From: JACVRW01 sp034664125
GTDB lineage: Bacteria > Actinomycetota > Thermoleophilia > Solirubrobacterales > Thermoleophilaceae
NCBI GenBank assembly: GCA_034664125.1
Contig: JAXDIG010000058.1
Location: 82,187 to 146,186 of the forward strand
Direction: 5' to 3'
Length of the DNA stretch: 64,000 bases
Positions 25,612 to 34,188 of this stretch are shown here, one piece after another (positions within the stretch are counted from its first letter, which is position 1; the number at the start of each line of letters is the position of its first letter). The notes beneath the pieces were generated by a model. The model saw only the letters and a list, made by a program, of their open reading frames with translations, searched no databases and was not told where the DNA came from. The position numbers and the translations under genes were made by a program.

Positions 25612-26796
25612 ATGCGTGCCCTGATCGAGCGCATCGTCCGCGAGTTCGCCGCCCTCGAGCGCCCCTCGGCGTCCGACGGCGAGCGCACGGCCGCGCAGCG
25701 GCTCGCCAACGAGCTGCGGGTGGCCGGCTGTCGCGAGGTGCGAGTCGAGGAGGAGCGGGCACACGGCGGCTACTGGTGGCCGCTGGGGCTGCTGAACGTC
25801 GCCGCGCTGCTGGCCGCCGCGCGCGGCCGCAGGCCGGCGGCGCTGGTGGGTTCGCTGGCGGCGGCCGCCGTGTACGACGACGTCTCCGGGGGCCGGCTGG
25901 CCTTCCGCCGCCACGCGCTGCCGCACCGTTCCACCTTCAACGTGGTCGCGGAGGCGGGCGACCCTCGCGGCGAGCGCACGATCGTCTTCGTGGCGCACCA
26001 CGACGCCGCGCACTCGGGCCTCGTGTTCCACCCGGCGCTCCCGCGCCTGGCGATGGAGCGCATGCCAGAGCTGCACGCCAAGGCCCACCAGAGCATCCCG
26101 ATCATCTACGGCGTCTTCCTCGGTCCGCTGCTGCTGGCGCTCTGGGGGCTGACCGGAGCCCGGTTCCTGAAAGCTGTGGGCACCTGCCTGGCGGCCGGCG
26201 CCACCGCCACCATGGCGGACATAGGCAGGAGCCCGGTCGTGCCGGGCGCGAACGACAACCTGAGCGCGGTCGCGGCGATCGTGGCGCTGGCGCACTCGCT
26301 GGCCGCCAACCCGCCGGTGGGGGTGCGGGTGCTCCTGCTCTCGACCGGCTCCGAGGAGTCGTTCATGGAGGGCATGCAGGCCTTCGGACGCCGCCACTTC
26401 GCCGCGCTGCCGCGCGCCGCGACTGAGTTCGTGTGCCTGGAGTGCGTCGGCTCGCCGCAGCTGTGCCTGGTCGAGGCGGAGGGCATGCTGCGGATGCGCC
26501 ACTACACCGAGAGCTCGCGCGAGGCGCTCGCGCGAGCGGGCCGGGCGGCCGGCGTCGAGCTACGGCGCGGGCTGCGCACGGTGGCCGCCACGGACGCCCT
26601 GATCGCGCTGCGCGCCGGCTATCCGACGTGCACGCTGGGCGGGGTGGACGAAACCAAGTTCCCCTCGAACTACCACTGGCCATCCGACACGCCGGAGAAC
26701 CTCACCTGGGAGTCGGTCGAGGGCGCCGTGAAGGTCTGCGAGGCCTACGTCCGAGGAGCTACTCCGGTTCCGGCTCCCGCTCCGTGGAGTCGGTAG
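25612..26796 (+). CDS. M28-family peptidase with membrane segments
   Basis: A 394-residue protein combining an N-terminal regulatory-like region, one or two hydrophobic segments (GLLNVAALLAAARG; IIYGVFLGPLLLALWG) and an M28 aminopeptidase-type zinc domain. Probable metal ligands lie in VFVAHHDAAHSG, PGANDNLSAVAAIVAL, STGSEESFMEG and the final HWPSDTPENL, the usual M28 order (H, D, EE, E/D, H). Substrate unknown. It follows the M48 protease gene after 25 bases, so the two may be co-transcribed. Its 3' end overlaps the convergent DUF3467 gene by 38 bases. Confidence 0.75.
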   Translation: MRALIERIVREFAALERPSASDGERTAAQRLANELRVAGCREVRVEEERAHGGYWWPLGLLNVAALLAAARGRRPAALVGSLAAAAVYDDVSGGRLAFRRHALPHRSTFNVVAEAGDPRGERTIVFVAHHDAAHSGLVFHPALPRLAMERMPELHAKAHQSIPIIYGVFLGPLLLALWGLTGARFLKAVGTCLAAGATATMADIGRSPVVPGANDNLSAVAAIVALAHSLAANPPVGVRVLLLSTGSEESFMEGMQAFGRRHFAALPRAATEFVCLECVGSPQLCLVEAEGMLRMRHYTESSREALARAGRAAGVELRRGLRTVAATDALIALRAGYPTCTLGGVDETKFPSNYHWPSDTPENLTWESVEGAVKVCEAYVRGATPVPAPAPWSR

Positions 26797-27082
26797 AGCC
26801 GGGGCCGAACTCGGGCAGGTCGCGGATCCCCTCGCGCGTCTGCCACTTCGAGAAGTTGTCGTCCATGGCGTCGATCAGCTCGCGCATGAAGCGCGGCGAG
26901 AGGTTGACGCGGGACACCACAACACCGGGCACCTCGCCCTCGTCGACCTCGTGATCGACGCGCGCGAAGGTGATCGTGAACTCGTAGTCCGAGTGGGAGA
27001 CGTTGGCGAAGTTGGAGTAGTGGCCCGCCATCGTCTCCGGGTCCGTATGGATGTTGAAGTGGCGCTCGGCGTCCTCGGGCAC
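26759..27082 (-). CDS. DUF3467 family protein
   Basis: A 107-residue cytosolic protein of unknown function. It shows the family pattern: ETMAGHYSNFANVSHSDYEF early, VVVSRVNLSPRFMRELIDAM in the middle, then a short NFSKW segment. A GTG start is selected because the conserved part begins a few residues later. The last 20 residues are an acidic tail (STDSTEREPEPE). It diverges from rlmH, with only 21 bases between the start codons, so the two share a very compact promoter region. Confidence 0.8.
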   Translation of the reverse strand: MPEDAERHFNIHTDPETMAGHYSNFANVSHSDYEFTITFARVDHEVDEGEVPGVVVSRVNLSPRFMRELIDAMDDNFSKWQTREGIRDLPEFGPGSTDSTEREPEPE

Positions 27083-27103
27083 GCGCCGTAGTATCGCAGC
27101 CCG

Positions 27104-27508
27104 ATGCGGATCTCCGTGATCGCCGTCGGCCGCCTGCGCCCCCCCTACCAGGACGACGTGGAGCACTACCGCAAGATGCTCGCCGGGCACGCCAAGGTGG
27201 AGCTGATCGAGGTGCGCGAGGACGATCGGGTGCCTCCGCGCGTGCCTGAGCGCGCCTTCAGCGTGCTGCTGTCCGGCGACGGCGAGAGCTTCGACTCGGA
27301 GCGCTTCGCCGAGTGGCTCGAGGAGCGCCGCCGCGACGGGCGCGACCTCTGCTTTGTGATCGGCGGCCCCAAGGGCCTCGAGCTGCAGGCCGACATGCGG
27401 CTGTCGCTGGGCCCGATGACGCTGCCGCACCAGCTCGCCCGCGTGGTGCTGCTGGAGCAGCTCTACCGCGCCCACAAGATCCTGGCCCGGGAGCCGTACC
27501 ACTACTGA
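27104..27508 (+). CDS. rlmH: 23S rRNA (pseudouridine(1915)-N3)-methyltransferase
   Basis: A 134-residue SPOUT methyltransferase, shorter than the usual 155-160 because of a reduced middle. It methylates the pseudouridine at 1915 in helix 69 of 23S rRNA, using S-adenosylmethionine bound in the trefoil knot. The knot motif is CFVIGGPKGL, followed by LSLGPMTLPHQLARVVLLEQ and the C-terminal YRAHKILAREPYHY, which is highly characteristic. It starts MRISVIAVGRL and lies directly before argS. Confidence 0.93.
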   Translation: MRISVIAVGRLRPPYQDDVEHYRKMLAGHAKVELIEVREDDRVPPRVPERAFSVLLSGDGESFDSERFAEWLEERRRDGRDLCFVIGGPKGLELQADMRLSLGPMTLPHQLARVVLLEQLYRAHKILAREPYHY

Positions 27509-27536
27509 GCCGCGCCATGCGCTATCTCTGAGGGGC

Positions 27537-29144
27537 GTGAGCGACCCCGTTTCAGACCTGCGCGGCGCCGTCAGCGAGGCCGCCGGCGGCCTGCGAGGCG
27601 ACGGGGCGCTGGAGGCGGCCCGGCTCGAACGCCCGCCGCGGGCAGACTTCGGCGACTACTCGTCCAACGCCGCCATGCTGCTGGCCCCCACGATGGGCGA
27701 GGCGCCGCGCGCGATCGCGGAGCGGCTGGGGGAGACGCTCGGCGAGCGGCTGGGCCCGGCCGTCGAGCGCGTCGAGATCGCCGGCCCGGGGTTCCTGAAC
27801 CTGTTCATGACGGACGCCTGGTACCTGGACTCGCTGGCGCGGATGCGCGAGGCGGGCGAGCGCTTCGGCGCGGGCGACGCCGGCGAGCGGGTCCAGGTGG
27901 AGTTCGTGAGCGCCAACCCGACCGGGCCGATCACGGTCGCCTCGGCTCGCCACGCGGCCTACGGCGACTCGCTGGCGCGCATCCTCGAGCTGGCCGGCAA
28001 CACGGTCGAGCGCGAGTACTACGTCAACGACGCCGGCACGCAGGTGCGCAAGTTCGGGGAGTCGATCCGCTCGCGGGCGCGCGGCGAGGAGCCCGAGGAG
28101 TACAAGGGCGACTACGTCGTCGCCCTGGCCGAGCGCATCGAGGGAGCGGCCGAGGCCGACGCCGACGAGCTGGCCAGGCGCGGCATCGAGCTGATGCTGG
28201 AGGACATCGAGGGCACGCTCAAGCGCTTCCGGGTCGACATGGACCGCTTCTTCTCGGAGCGCTCCCTGTACGAGTCCGGTGCCGTGGAGCGGGAGCTCGA
28301 GAAGCTCGAGGGCGTCTACGAGTCCGACGGCGCCCTGTGGCTGCGGACCACGGCCGCCGGCGACGACAAGGACCGCGTGCTGCGCCGCTCGAACGGCGAG
28401 CTGGCCTACTTCGCGGCGGACATCGCCTACCACGCCGACAAGCTCGCGCGCGCGTACGACCACCTGATCAACGTCCTCGGTCCCGACCACCACGGCTACG
28501 TGAAGCGCCTCTACGCCGCGTGGGCGGCGCTCGGCGGCGACCCGGGCGCGTACGAGATCGTGCTCATGCAGCTGGTCAACCTGTTCGAGGGCGGCAAGCG
28601 CGCGCAGATGTCGAAGCGCGAGGGCGCGATCGTGACGCTCGACGCGCTGCTCGACGACATCGGCGTGGACGCGGCGCGCTGGTACCTCGCCTCGCGCAGC
28701 CACGACACGTCCATCGACCTCGACCTCGAGCTGGCCCGCAGCCAGTCGCAGGACAACCCCGTCTACTACGTCCAGTACGCGCATGCGCGGATCGCGTCGA
28801 TCCTGCGCAAGGCGGGGGAGGAGCGGGTGGAGGCGGCGCTGGCGGCGGACCTGCGTCAGAGCGACGAGCGCTTCCACCCGTCGGCGCGGTCGCTGGTCAA
28901 GCGGCTGCTCGAGTTCCCGGAGGAGGTGCGCGAGGCGGCCGACCGCCGCGCCCCGCACCGGATGACCACCTACGCCACCGAGACGGCCCAGGAGTTCTCG
29001 GCGTTCTACCGCGACTGCCGGGTGGTCGGGGCGGCCGAGGAGGGCGGCGACGAGGACGTGCGCCTGGTGATCTCGGTGCTCGCCAAGGACGTGCTCGCCC
29101 GGTCGCTGGATCTGCTCGGAGTCGAGGCACCCGCGTCGATGTAG
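27537..29144 (+). CDS. argS: arginyl-tRNA synthetase (with altered HIGH motif)
   Basis: A 535-residue class I synthetase that charges tRNA-Arg. The N-terminal Add-1 domain is followed by VEFVSANPTGPITVASARHA, where the HIGH signature (normally HVGH) should lie. Here that position reads TVAS, so both histidines are absent, although surrounding residues fit ArgS. The second signature is normal (AQMSKREG). The C-terminal DALR domain ends the protein (YVQYAHARIASILRKAG region). Catalytic competence of the altered signature is uncertain; since this would be an essential gene, the change is likely tolerated. Confidence 0.93.
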   Translation: MSDPVSDLRGAVSEAAGGLRGDGALEAARLERPPRADFGDYSSNAAMLLAPTMGEAPRAIAERLGETLGERLGPAVERVEIAGPGFLNLFMTDAWYLDSLARMREAGERFGAGDAGERVQVEFVSANPTGPITVASARHAAYGDSLARILELAGNTVEREYYVNDAGTQVRKFGESIRSRARGEEPEEYKGDYVVALAERIEGAAEADADELARRGIELMLEDIEGTLKRFRVDMDRFFSERSLYESGAVERELEKLEGVYESDGALWLRTTAAGDDKDRVLRRSNGELAYFAADIAYHADKLARAYDHLINVLGPDHHGYVKRLYAAWAALGGDPGAYEIVLMQLVNLFEGGKRAQMSKREGAIVTLDALLDDIGVDAARWYLASRSHDTSIDLDLELARSQSQDNPVYYVQYAHARIASILRKAGEERVEAALAADLRQSDERFHPSARSLVKRLLEFPEEVREAADRRAPHRMTTYATETAQEFSAFYRDCRVVGAAEEGGDEDVRLVISVLAKDVLARSLDLLGVEAPASM

Positions 29145-29154
29145 GGTGGGCGCC

Positions 29155-30462
29155 GTGCGCCTGGCCCTGCTCGCCGCCGTCGCGACCCTGCTTATGTGCG
29201 CCGCTCCCGCGGGGGCGGTGGACCGCTACATCCCGATGAAGGTGCCGCCCGCGGCCGGGCCGCCGAAGTACGACCGGATCTGGGTGCAGCAGCTCGGCCC
29301 CGAGGACGCCACCCAGGTGCTGGTGCTGGTCCCGGGCACCCAGGGCGGAGCCGGCGGCATCACGCCCGTGGCGCGCGACATCGTGCGCGCCGTCCCGCGC
29401 ACGCAGGTGTGGGTCGTGGACCGCCGCGAGCAGGCGTTCGAGGATCTCGGCGTGTTCCGGCGCAGGGATCCCGACGAGGCGCTCGACTACTACCTCGGCT
29501 TCAAGTACCGGGCGGTCAGGGGCGAGGACGCCCGCTTCGTGTCCGAGTGGGGGCTGGGCGTCCAGCTGCGGGACCTGCGCGCAGTGGTCCGGCGGGCCAG
29601 CGCCGGCGGCCGGCGCAAGGTGATCCTGGGCGGCCACTCGGCGGGCGCCTCGACCGCCGTGGCCTACGCGGCCTGGGACTTCGCCGGGCACCCGGGCTAC
29701 CGCGAGATCGACGGCCTGGTCCTGATCGACGGCGGCCTGCTCGGCAGCTTCGCCGAGGCCAACGCGGCGCGCGCCCGCCGCGAGCTGGCGGACATCCGCG
29801 GCGGCAAGGTGTTCCTCGACCTGCTCGGCCTCGGGTTGCCCGAGATCGCCGGGATCTTCGCGCAGGTCGGGGCCCTGTACGCCTACGAGCGCCCGGACGC
29901 GCCATCCACCCTGCAGGACTTCCCGCTGCTGCCCGCCGAGTTCAAGCCGCCGGCGCGGGTGACCAACGAGGCGCTGTTCGGCTACGCCTTCGACGACACG
30001 ACCTCGCCCAAGTCGCTGGAGCTGATCCACGTGCGCGCGGGCCGGCTGGCGGACAGCGGCGACCCGCGGCCCTGGCAGGACGGCGAGCTCACGCCGATCC
30101 GCCGGTTCGCCAAGGCCTACGCCGCCAACGACCCGAACGCGACCGAGTGGTACTACCCGCGCCGGCTGCTGCTCGACATCGACGCCGCCAACGATCTGCG
30201 GCAGAACGCGGCGGCCCGCATCGTCGGCCTGCGGCTGCGCCACGGCCGGGAGATCGACGTGCCGCTGTACGCGTTCAGCACGTCGCTGACGAAGGGCGCC
30301 GTGGCGCGCGGGGCGCGCCGCCTGGCGCGCATGTCGCCGATCCCTCGCCGTGTGATCGTCGACGACCGCGGCACGAGCCATCTGGACCCGCTCTCCGCCG
30401 CGCCGCGGACGAACCGCTTCCTCAAGACCGTCGTGCCGTTCCTGAGGCGCCTGGCGCGCTAA
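29155..30462 (+). CDS. secreted alpha/beta hydrolase
   Basis: A protein of about 435 residues with an N-terminal signal peptide (RLALLAAVATLLMCAAPAGA, cleavage near AGAVD). Strand and motif order fit the alpha/beta hydrolase fold: VLVLVPGTQGGAGG near the start (oxyanion-hole HG-like), the nucleophile elbow GGHSAGAS, an acidic strand GLVLIDGG, and a late catalytic His candidate in GTSHLDPL. An esterase or lipase role is plausible; the substrate is unknown. GTG at this position places the signal peptide properly; a GTG nine bases upstream is an alternative. Confidence 0.7.
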   Translation: MRLALLAAVATLLMCAAPAGAVDRYIPMKVPPAAGPPKYDRIWVQQLGPEDATQVLVLVPGTQGGAGGITPVARDIVRAVPRTQVWVVDRREQAFEDLGVFRRRDPDEALDYYLGFKYRAVRGEDARFVSEWGLGVQLRDLRAVVRRASAGGRRKVILGGHSAGASTAVAYAAWDFAGHPGYREIDGLVLIDGGLLGSFAEANAARARRELADIRGGKVFLDLLGLGLPEIAGIFAQVGALYAYERPDAPSTLQDFPLLPAEFKPPARVTNEALFGYAFDDTTSPKSLELIHVRAGRLADSGDPRPWQDGELTPIRRFAKAYAANDPNATEWYYPRRLLLDIDAANDLRQNAAARIVGLRLRHGREIDVPLYAFSTSLTKGAVARGARRLARMSPIPRRVIVDDRGTSHLDPLSAAPRTNRFLKTVVPFLRRLAR

Positions 30463-30495
30463 AGGGCTCATCCATGCGGGTCGATCAGACCTGTA

Positions 30496-31839
30496 ATGGA
30501 GCTTCGCCTGTCCGAAGTGCTGTCGGCGCTGTCACACGCCCTCGACATCACCGAGGGCCAGCCGCGCGGGCACGCCGAGCGCAGCTGCCTGATCGGGATG
30601 CGGCTCGGCACTCAGATCGGCCTGGGGGAGGAGGAGCTGTCGTCGCTCTTCTACGCGCTGCTGCTCAAAGACGCCGGCTGCTCCTCGAACTCGGCCAAGG
30701 TGGCCGCGCTCTACGGCAACGCCGACAGCGAGGTCAAGCGCGACCGCAAGACGACGGACCACCTGCGGCCGGCGCAGTCGCTGCGGCACCTGCTGCGCAA
30801 CACCGCGCCCGGCGCGTCGCCGCTCGAGAAGGCGCGGCACATCAGGGCGCTGGTCGCGCATGGGTCCGAGGGCGTCCGTGAGCTCACCGCCCTGCGCTGC
30901 GAGCGCGGCGCGGACGTGGCTCGCAAGGTCGGCATGGACGAGGCGAGCGCGCAGGCGATCGCGGCCCTCGACGAGCACTGGGACGGGCGCGGCTACCCGG
31001 CCGGCGTGGCGGGCGAGGAGATTCCGCTGCTCGGGCGCATCCTTTGCCTCGCGCAGACGGCGGAGGTCTTCTGGCAGCTGGGCGGGGCGGGCGGCGCGTG
31101 CCGGGTGGCGGGCGCCCGGCGGGGAGCCTGGTTCGACCCGGAGCTCGCGGACGCGCTGTGCGGCTTCGAGCACGACGAGGAGTTCTGGTTCTCGCTCGAG
31201 CAGCCGCACGTGGCGGCCTGGGAGCCGGCCGACCGGGTGGAGACGGCGGACCAGTCGCGGCTCGACCGCGTGGCGGAGGCCTTTGCCACCGTCGTCGACG
31301 CCAAGTCGCCCTACACCGCGAAGCACTCGGAGGGAGTGGCGTGCATCGCCGCCGGGCTGGCGACCCTGCTGGGGCTCGACGACCGGACGCGGCGGGACCT
31401 CTACCGGGCCGGGCTGCTGCACGACATCGGCAAGCTCGGACTGTCCAACCGGATCCTCGACAAGCGGGGTGGCCTGGACGCAGACGAGTGGCGCGAGGTG
31501 CGCAGGCACCCGCTCATGTCGCTGCAGATCCTGCGCCGCGTGGGAGCGCTGCGGGGCGTGGCAAGGCTGTCGGGGCTGCACCACGAGCGGCTCGACGGCT
31601 CGGGCTACTACCTCGGGTTCGACGGCACCCAGCTTGACCTGCCGGCGCGGGTGCTGGCGGTGGCGGACGTGGCCGAGGCGCTGTCGGCCGACCGCCCGTA
31701 CCGCGCGGCGCTCAGCCCGGACGAGGTGCTGGAGATCATGTCGCGGGAGGCGGGGACCAAGATCGACGCCGAGGCGTTCGAGGCGCTGGTGACGCTGATG
31801 ACGGACCCGCGCGTGGCGGAGCGCGTGGCCGCGGCCTAG
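30496..31839 (+). CDS. tandem HD / HD-GYP phosphohydrolase
   Basis: A 447-residue protein with two HD-type halves. The N-terminal half (residues 1-200) keeps GHAERSCLIG and DEHWDGRGYP but reads LLLKDAGCSSN where the metal-binding HD dyad normally stands, so it is probably inactive. The C-terminal half has an intact HD-GYP core: AKHSEGVACIAAGLA, AGLLHDIGKLGLSNRILDK, RRHPLMSLQIL and LHHERLDGSGYYLGF. Such enzymes may hydrolyse cyclic di-GMP. Note the final motif reads GSGYY rather than GxGYP. It has no sensor domain beyond the degenerate half. Confidence 0.85.
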   Translation: MELRLSEVLSALSHALDITEGQPRGHAERSCLIGMRLGTQIGLGEEELSSLFYALLLKDAGCSSNSAKVAALYGNADSEVKRDRKTTDHLRPAQSLRHLLRNTAPGASPLEKARHIRALVAHGSEGVRELTALRCERGADVARKVGMDEASAQAIAALDEHWDGRGYPAGVAGEEIPLLGRILCLAQTAEVFWQLGGAGGACRVAGARRGAWFDPELADALCGFEHDEEFWFSLEQPHVAAWEPADRVETADQSRLDRVAEAFATVVDAKSPYTAKHSEGVACIAAGLATLLGLDDRTRRDLYRAGLLHDIGKLGLSNRILDKRGGLDADEWREVRRHPLMSLQILRRVGALRGVARLSGLHHERLDGSGYYLGFDGTQLDLPARVLAVADVAEALSADRPYRAALSPDEVLEIMSREAGTKIDAEAFEALVTLMTDPRVAERVAAA

Positions 31840-32585
31840 AGCTCGTTGAAGAAGTTGATGCCGAGGTCGTCCATCGCCTGGAGCGCCTCGGAGTTGAGCC
31901 GGGTCAGCTCGTTGGTGTAGAGCAGGACGCCCATGACGATCAGCACGACGCCGGAGACGAACGTGATGGCGCGGAAGTGGTTGCGGAAGAACTTGAAGAC
32001 GCCCGAGAAGGTGGAGAAGGCGAGGGCGCTGAGGATGAACGGCACGGCGAGGCCGAGGGAGTAGAAGGCGAGCAGGACGCCGCCCTCGCCGACCGTCGAC
32101 TTGGTGGAGGCGGCGGTGAGGATCGCGCCGAGCGTGGGGCCGGTGCAGGGCAGCCAGGCCACGGCGAAGGCGAGGCCGGCGATGACCGGGCCGCCGGTGT
32201 GGGCGCGGCGCATGAGCTGCTCGGGGCGCCACTCCCTGTTGAAGAGCGGGATGAAGAGCGTGCCGATGAAGAGCACGCCCATGAGGGCGATCACGACGCC
32301 GGAGATCTGACGGAGCACCGCGCGGTGGTCGTTGAGGGTCTGGCCGAGGCCGGTGGCGCTCATGCCGAGGGCCACGAACATGGCGGTGAAGGCGAGGCAG
32401 AAGAGCAGCGCCGGGCCCAGGACCTTGGTGCGCCCGCGTCCCTCCTGGATGTCGGCGAAGGAGACGCCGGAGATCGTCGAGAGGTAGCCGGGCACGAGCG
32501 GGAGGACGCAGGGCGAGATGAAGGAGACGAAGCCGACGGCGAAGGCGGCGACCACGGTGGTGTCGACGGTGTCGGCGGCGATCAC
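31836..32585 (-). CDS. CcdA-like cytochrome c biogenesis membrane protein
   Basis: A 249-residue protein with six to seven membrane helices that passes electrons from cytosolic thioredoxin to periplasmic/extracytoplasmic thiol partners. The paired cysteines are in FISPCVLPLVPGYLS and AVAWLPCTGPTLGAIL, the DsbD-transmembrane/CcdA pattern. GTG start, overlapping the CcmH stop. It forms an operon with CcmH-like and TlpA-like genes, fitting a role in haem attachment to cytochrome c. It is tail-to-tail with the HD-GYP gene, overlapping by four bases. Confidence 0.9.
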   Translation of the reverse strand: MIAADTVDTTVVAAFAVGFVSFISPCVLPLVPGYLSTISGVSFADIQEGRGRTKVLGPALLFCLAFTAMFVALGMSATGLGQTLNDHRAVLRQISGVVIALMGVLFIGTLFIPLFNREWRPEQLMRRAHTGGPVIAGLAFAVAWLPCTGPTLGAILTAASTKSTVGEGGVLLAFYSLGLAVPFILSALAFSTFSGVFKFFRNHFRAITFVSGVVLIVMGVLLYTNELTRLNSEALQAMDDLGINFFNEL

Positions 32586-33073
32586 AGGTCGTAGCGCTCC
32601 ATGTCGTGGTCGACGCGGGTGGAGTCGGCGGGGGCGGTGGCGGCTTGCGCGCGCTTTTCGGGGTTGCGGCGGCGCCAGCGCGCGAGGGCGAAGGCGATGC
32701 CGGCGCCGGCCAGCACGAGGCCGGCGGCCGGGATGGCGTAGACGAGGACGTCGCCGAGGTCGTTGTCGGAACCGGCGTCGCCGGGCATGGCGAGGACCGA
32801 CTGGCCGAACTGGGCGACGAGGGCCCGCTTGATCTGGTCCTTGGAGCGGCAGTCGGCGATAAGGCGCTCGATGTAGGCACGCTCGCGCTGGGCCTGGGGA
32901 GCCTCGCTGGCGAGGCCGAGCGGGGTGCCGCAGATGGAGCACATGACCTCGTCCTCGATGTCGCCGAGGGTGGTCTGGGGGCAGTTCTTCGCGAGCGCGG
33001 CCGTGGGGAGGGCGAGGGCCGCCAGCAGGGCCACGACGCCCAGCATCAGCCGCATTCGCGAGCGCCGCTTCAC
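32582..33073 (-). CDS. CcmH-like cytochrome c maturation protein
   Basis: A 163-residue membrane-anchored thiol protein. It has a signal peptide (KRRSRMRLMLGV..., cleavage near TAALAK), the redox motif CSICG in EDEVMCSICGTPLGLAS, helices containing RERAYIERLIADCRSKDQIK, and a C-terminal transmembrane helix followed by a basic tail. In system I, CcmH reduces the apocytochrome haem-binding thiols. The GTG overlaps the upstream TlpA stop and gives a better signal peptide than the internal ATG. CcmF, CcmE and CcmABC are not in this window. Confidence 0.85.
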   Translation of the reverse strand: MKRRSRMRLMLGVVALLAALALPTAALAKNCPQTTLGDIEDEVMCSICGTPLGLASEAPQAQRERAYIERLIADCRSKDQIKRALVAQFGQSVLAMPGDAGSDNDLGDVLVYAIPAAGLVLAGAGIAFALARWRRRNPEKRAQAATAPADSTRVDHDMERYDL

Positions 33074-33624
33074 GCCCGCTCCCGCAGGAGAGGGAGGACG
33101 TGCTCGCGCATGAACTGCTCGTCGACGGCGCCGCGCTGGACGGCGGCGATGCGGCCGCGGCGGTCGATGACGAAGGTTTCGGGGAGGCCGAGGATGCCGA
33201 ACTCGTCGCGGGTGTCGCCGGGGCCGTCGCGGAGCATGGGGTAGGTGAGGCCGTACTCGGCGACGAAGGCGCGGGCGTCGGCGTCGACGTCCTGGACGTC
33301 GACGCCGAGCACGGTGGCGTTGCTCTTGCCGAGGCGCCGGTGCCAGCGCTGGAGGAGGGGGGACTCGGCGCGGCAGGGGTCGCACCAGGAGGCCCAGAAG
33401 TTGAGGACGACGACGCGGCCGCGGTAGTCGGCGAGCGATACGTCGCCGTTTCCGGAGAGGCGCGGGAGGTTCACGTGCGGCGCAGGCTCACGGCCGCCGA
33501 CGGCGAGGGCGTTCTCGACTTTGCGATCTGGCTCGTTGCTGGCAAGGCCGTAGGCGAGCAGGGCTACGAGCGCAACGACGGCGCAGAGAACAGCGATCGG
33601 AATGGGGGCAAGCAGCCTCCGCAT
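33070..33624 (-). CDS. TlpA/ResA-like thiol-disulfide oxidoreductase
   Basis: A 184-residue membrane-tethered thioredoxin-fold protein. A signal anchor (about residues 7-28) is followed by the AhpC/TSA-like domain: VNLPRLSGNGDVSLADYRG, active site FWASWCDPCRAESP (WCxPC), and the cis-Pro segment LGLPETFVIDRRGRI. It probably reduces cytochrome apoproteins or a CcmH partner using electrons from CcdA. It is the first gene of the three-gene cytochrome c maturation operon, starting 75 bases upstream of the divergently oriented tRNA-Gly gene. Confidence 0.9.
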   Translation of the reverse strand: MRRLLAPIPIAVLCAVVALVALLAYGLASNEPDRKVENALAVGGREPAPHVNLPRLSGNGDVSLADYRGRVVVLNFWASWCDPCRAESPLLQRWHRRLGKSNATVLGVDVQDVDADARAFVAEYGLTYPMLRDGPGDTRDEFGILGLPETFVIDRRGRIAAVQRGAVDEQFMREHVLPLLRERA

Positions 33625-33698
33625 GAAGCCGCCCGAAGACTAGATGTCGGCTTGTTGGGCGACGGTAGAATCGCCCGGCGCGGCCCGGCGGCCGCCAC

Positions 33699-33771
33699 GC
33701 GGACGTAGCTCAGTTGGTAGAGCGTCGGCTTCCCAAGCCGAAGGTCGCGGGTTCGACCCCCGTCGTCCGCT
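33699..33771 (+). tRNA. tRNA-Gly (anticodon CCC)
   Basis: A complete cloverleaf by eye: acceptor GCGGACG pairing with CGTCCGC at the 3' end, D-arm GCTCAGTTGGTAGAGC, anticodon arm TCGGC-TTCCCAA-GCCGA giving CCC, and T-arm GCGGG-TTCGACC-CCCGT with discriminator T. CCA is not encoded. A CCC anticodon reads GGG. The 3' half of this gene is repeated in degenerate form at 44053-44094, which makes it the attachment site of a genomic island. Confidence 0.95.
33728..33770 (+). repeat. attL-like site: 3' half of tRNA-Gly
   Basis: These 43 bases inside the tRNA gene, from GCTTCCCAAGCCGAAGGTCG to the 3' acceptor strand, recur with a few changes at 44053-44094. The tRNA remains intact here, as expected of the attL side after integration at a tRNA 3' end. 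Confidence 0.6.
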
Positions 33772-34188
33772 TTTCGCGGGTTGCACGATTTCGCAGGGTT
33801 TTGCCTGCAAACGGGGCGGTTTTGGGGCCGAGGGTCGCTGAGGGGTTGCATGGCGTTTCAGCGCGTTTCATGCCCTCGCCGCGATGTCGTGGTCGCATAT
33901 TGGTCGCATCGTGGGCCGGGCGGAGGGCCCGGTGGTGGCCCAGCGGGGGTGCGGGCGAACCGGAGGTGCGGCCGCTTCGACGTGATCTGAGGGCTCTCGA
34001 CAGCGCTATCGCGTTCACGCGGAAGGAGAAGCCGCAGCGGCTCGTCGTCGCATGGACACCGCGGCCGCTCGCCAACTGACGCAGACGACGACGAGCGGGT
34101 GGCGCCATCATCTGCCTCACGACCGTGCGGATGGACCCGGGGAGCGACGTATTGCATCCTGGAACGTAAACGTAGATGGTTCCTGCTG
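33772..34188. other. gene-poor left end of the island
   Basis: 417 bases without a convincing gene. It holds a T-run directly after the tRNA, the double motif GGTCGCAT-N3-GGTCGCATC at 33891-33910, and A/G-rich stretches. On the minus strand one frame reads CDQYATTTSRRGHETR, which could be the tail of a lost integrase, but there is too little to call. The start region of the SIR2-STAND gene contains no evident promoter hexamers. Confidence 0.4.

Noticed and set aside
33772..34188. Integrase gene at the left end of the island
   Set aside because: A few codons (CDQYATTTSRRG) resemble integrase tails, but no catalytic RxxR/Y motifs are encoded in any frame.
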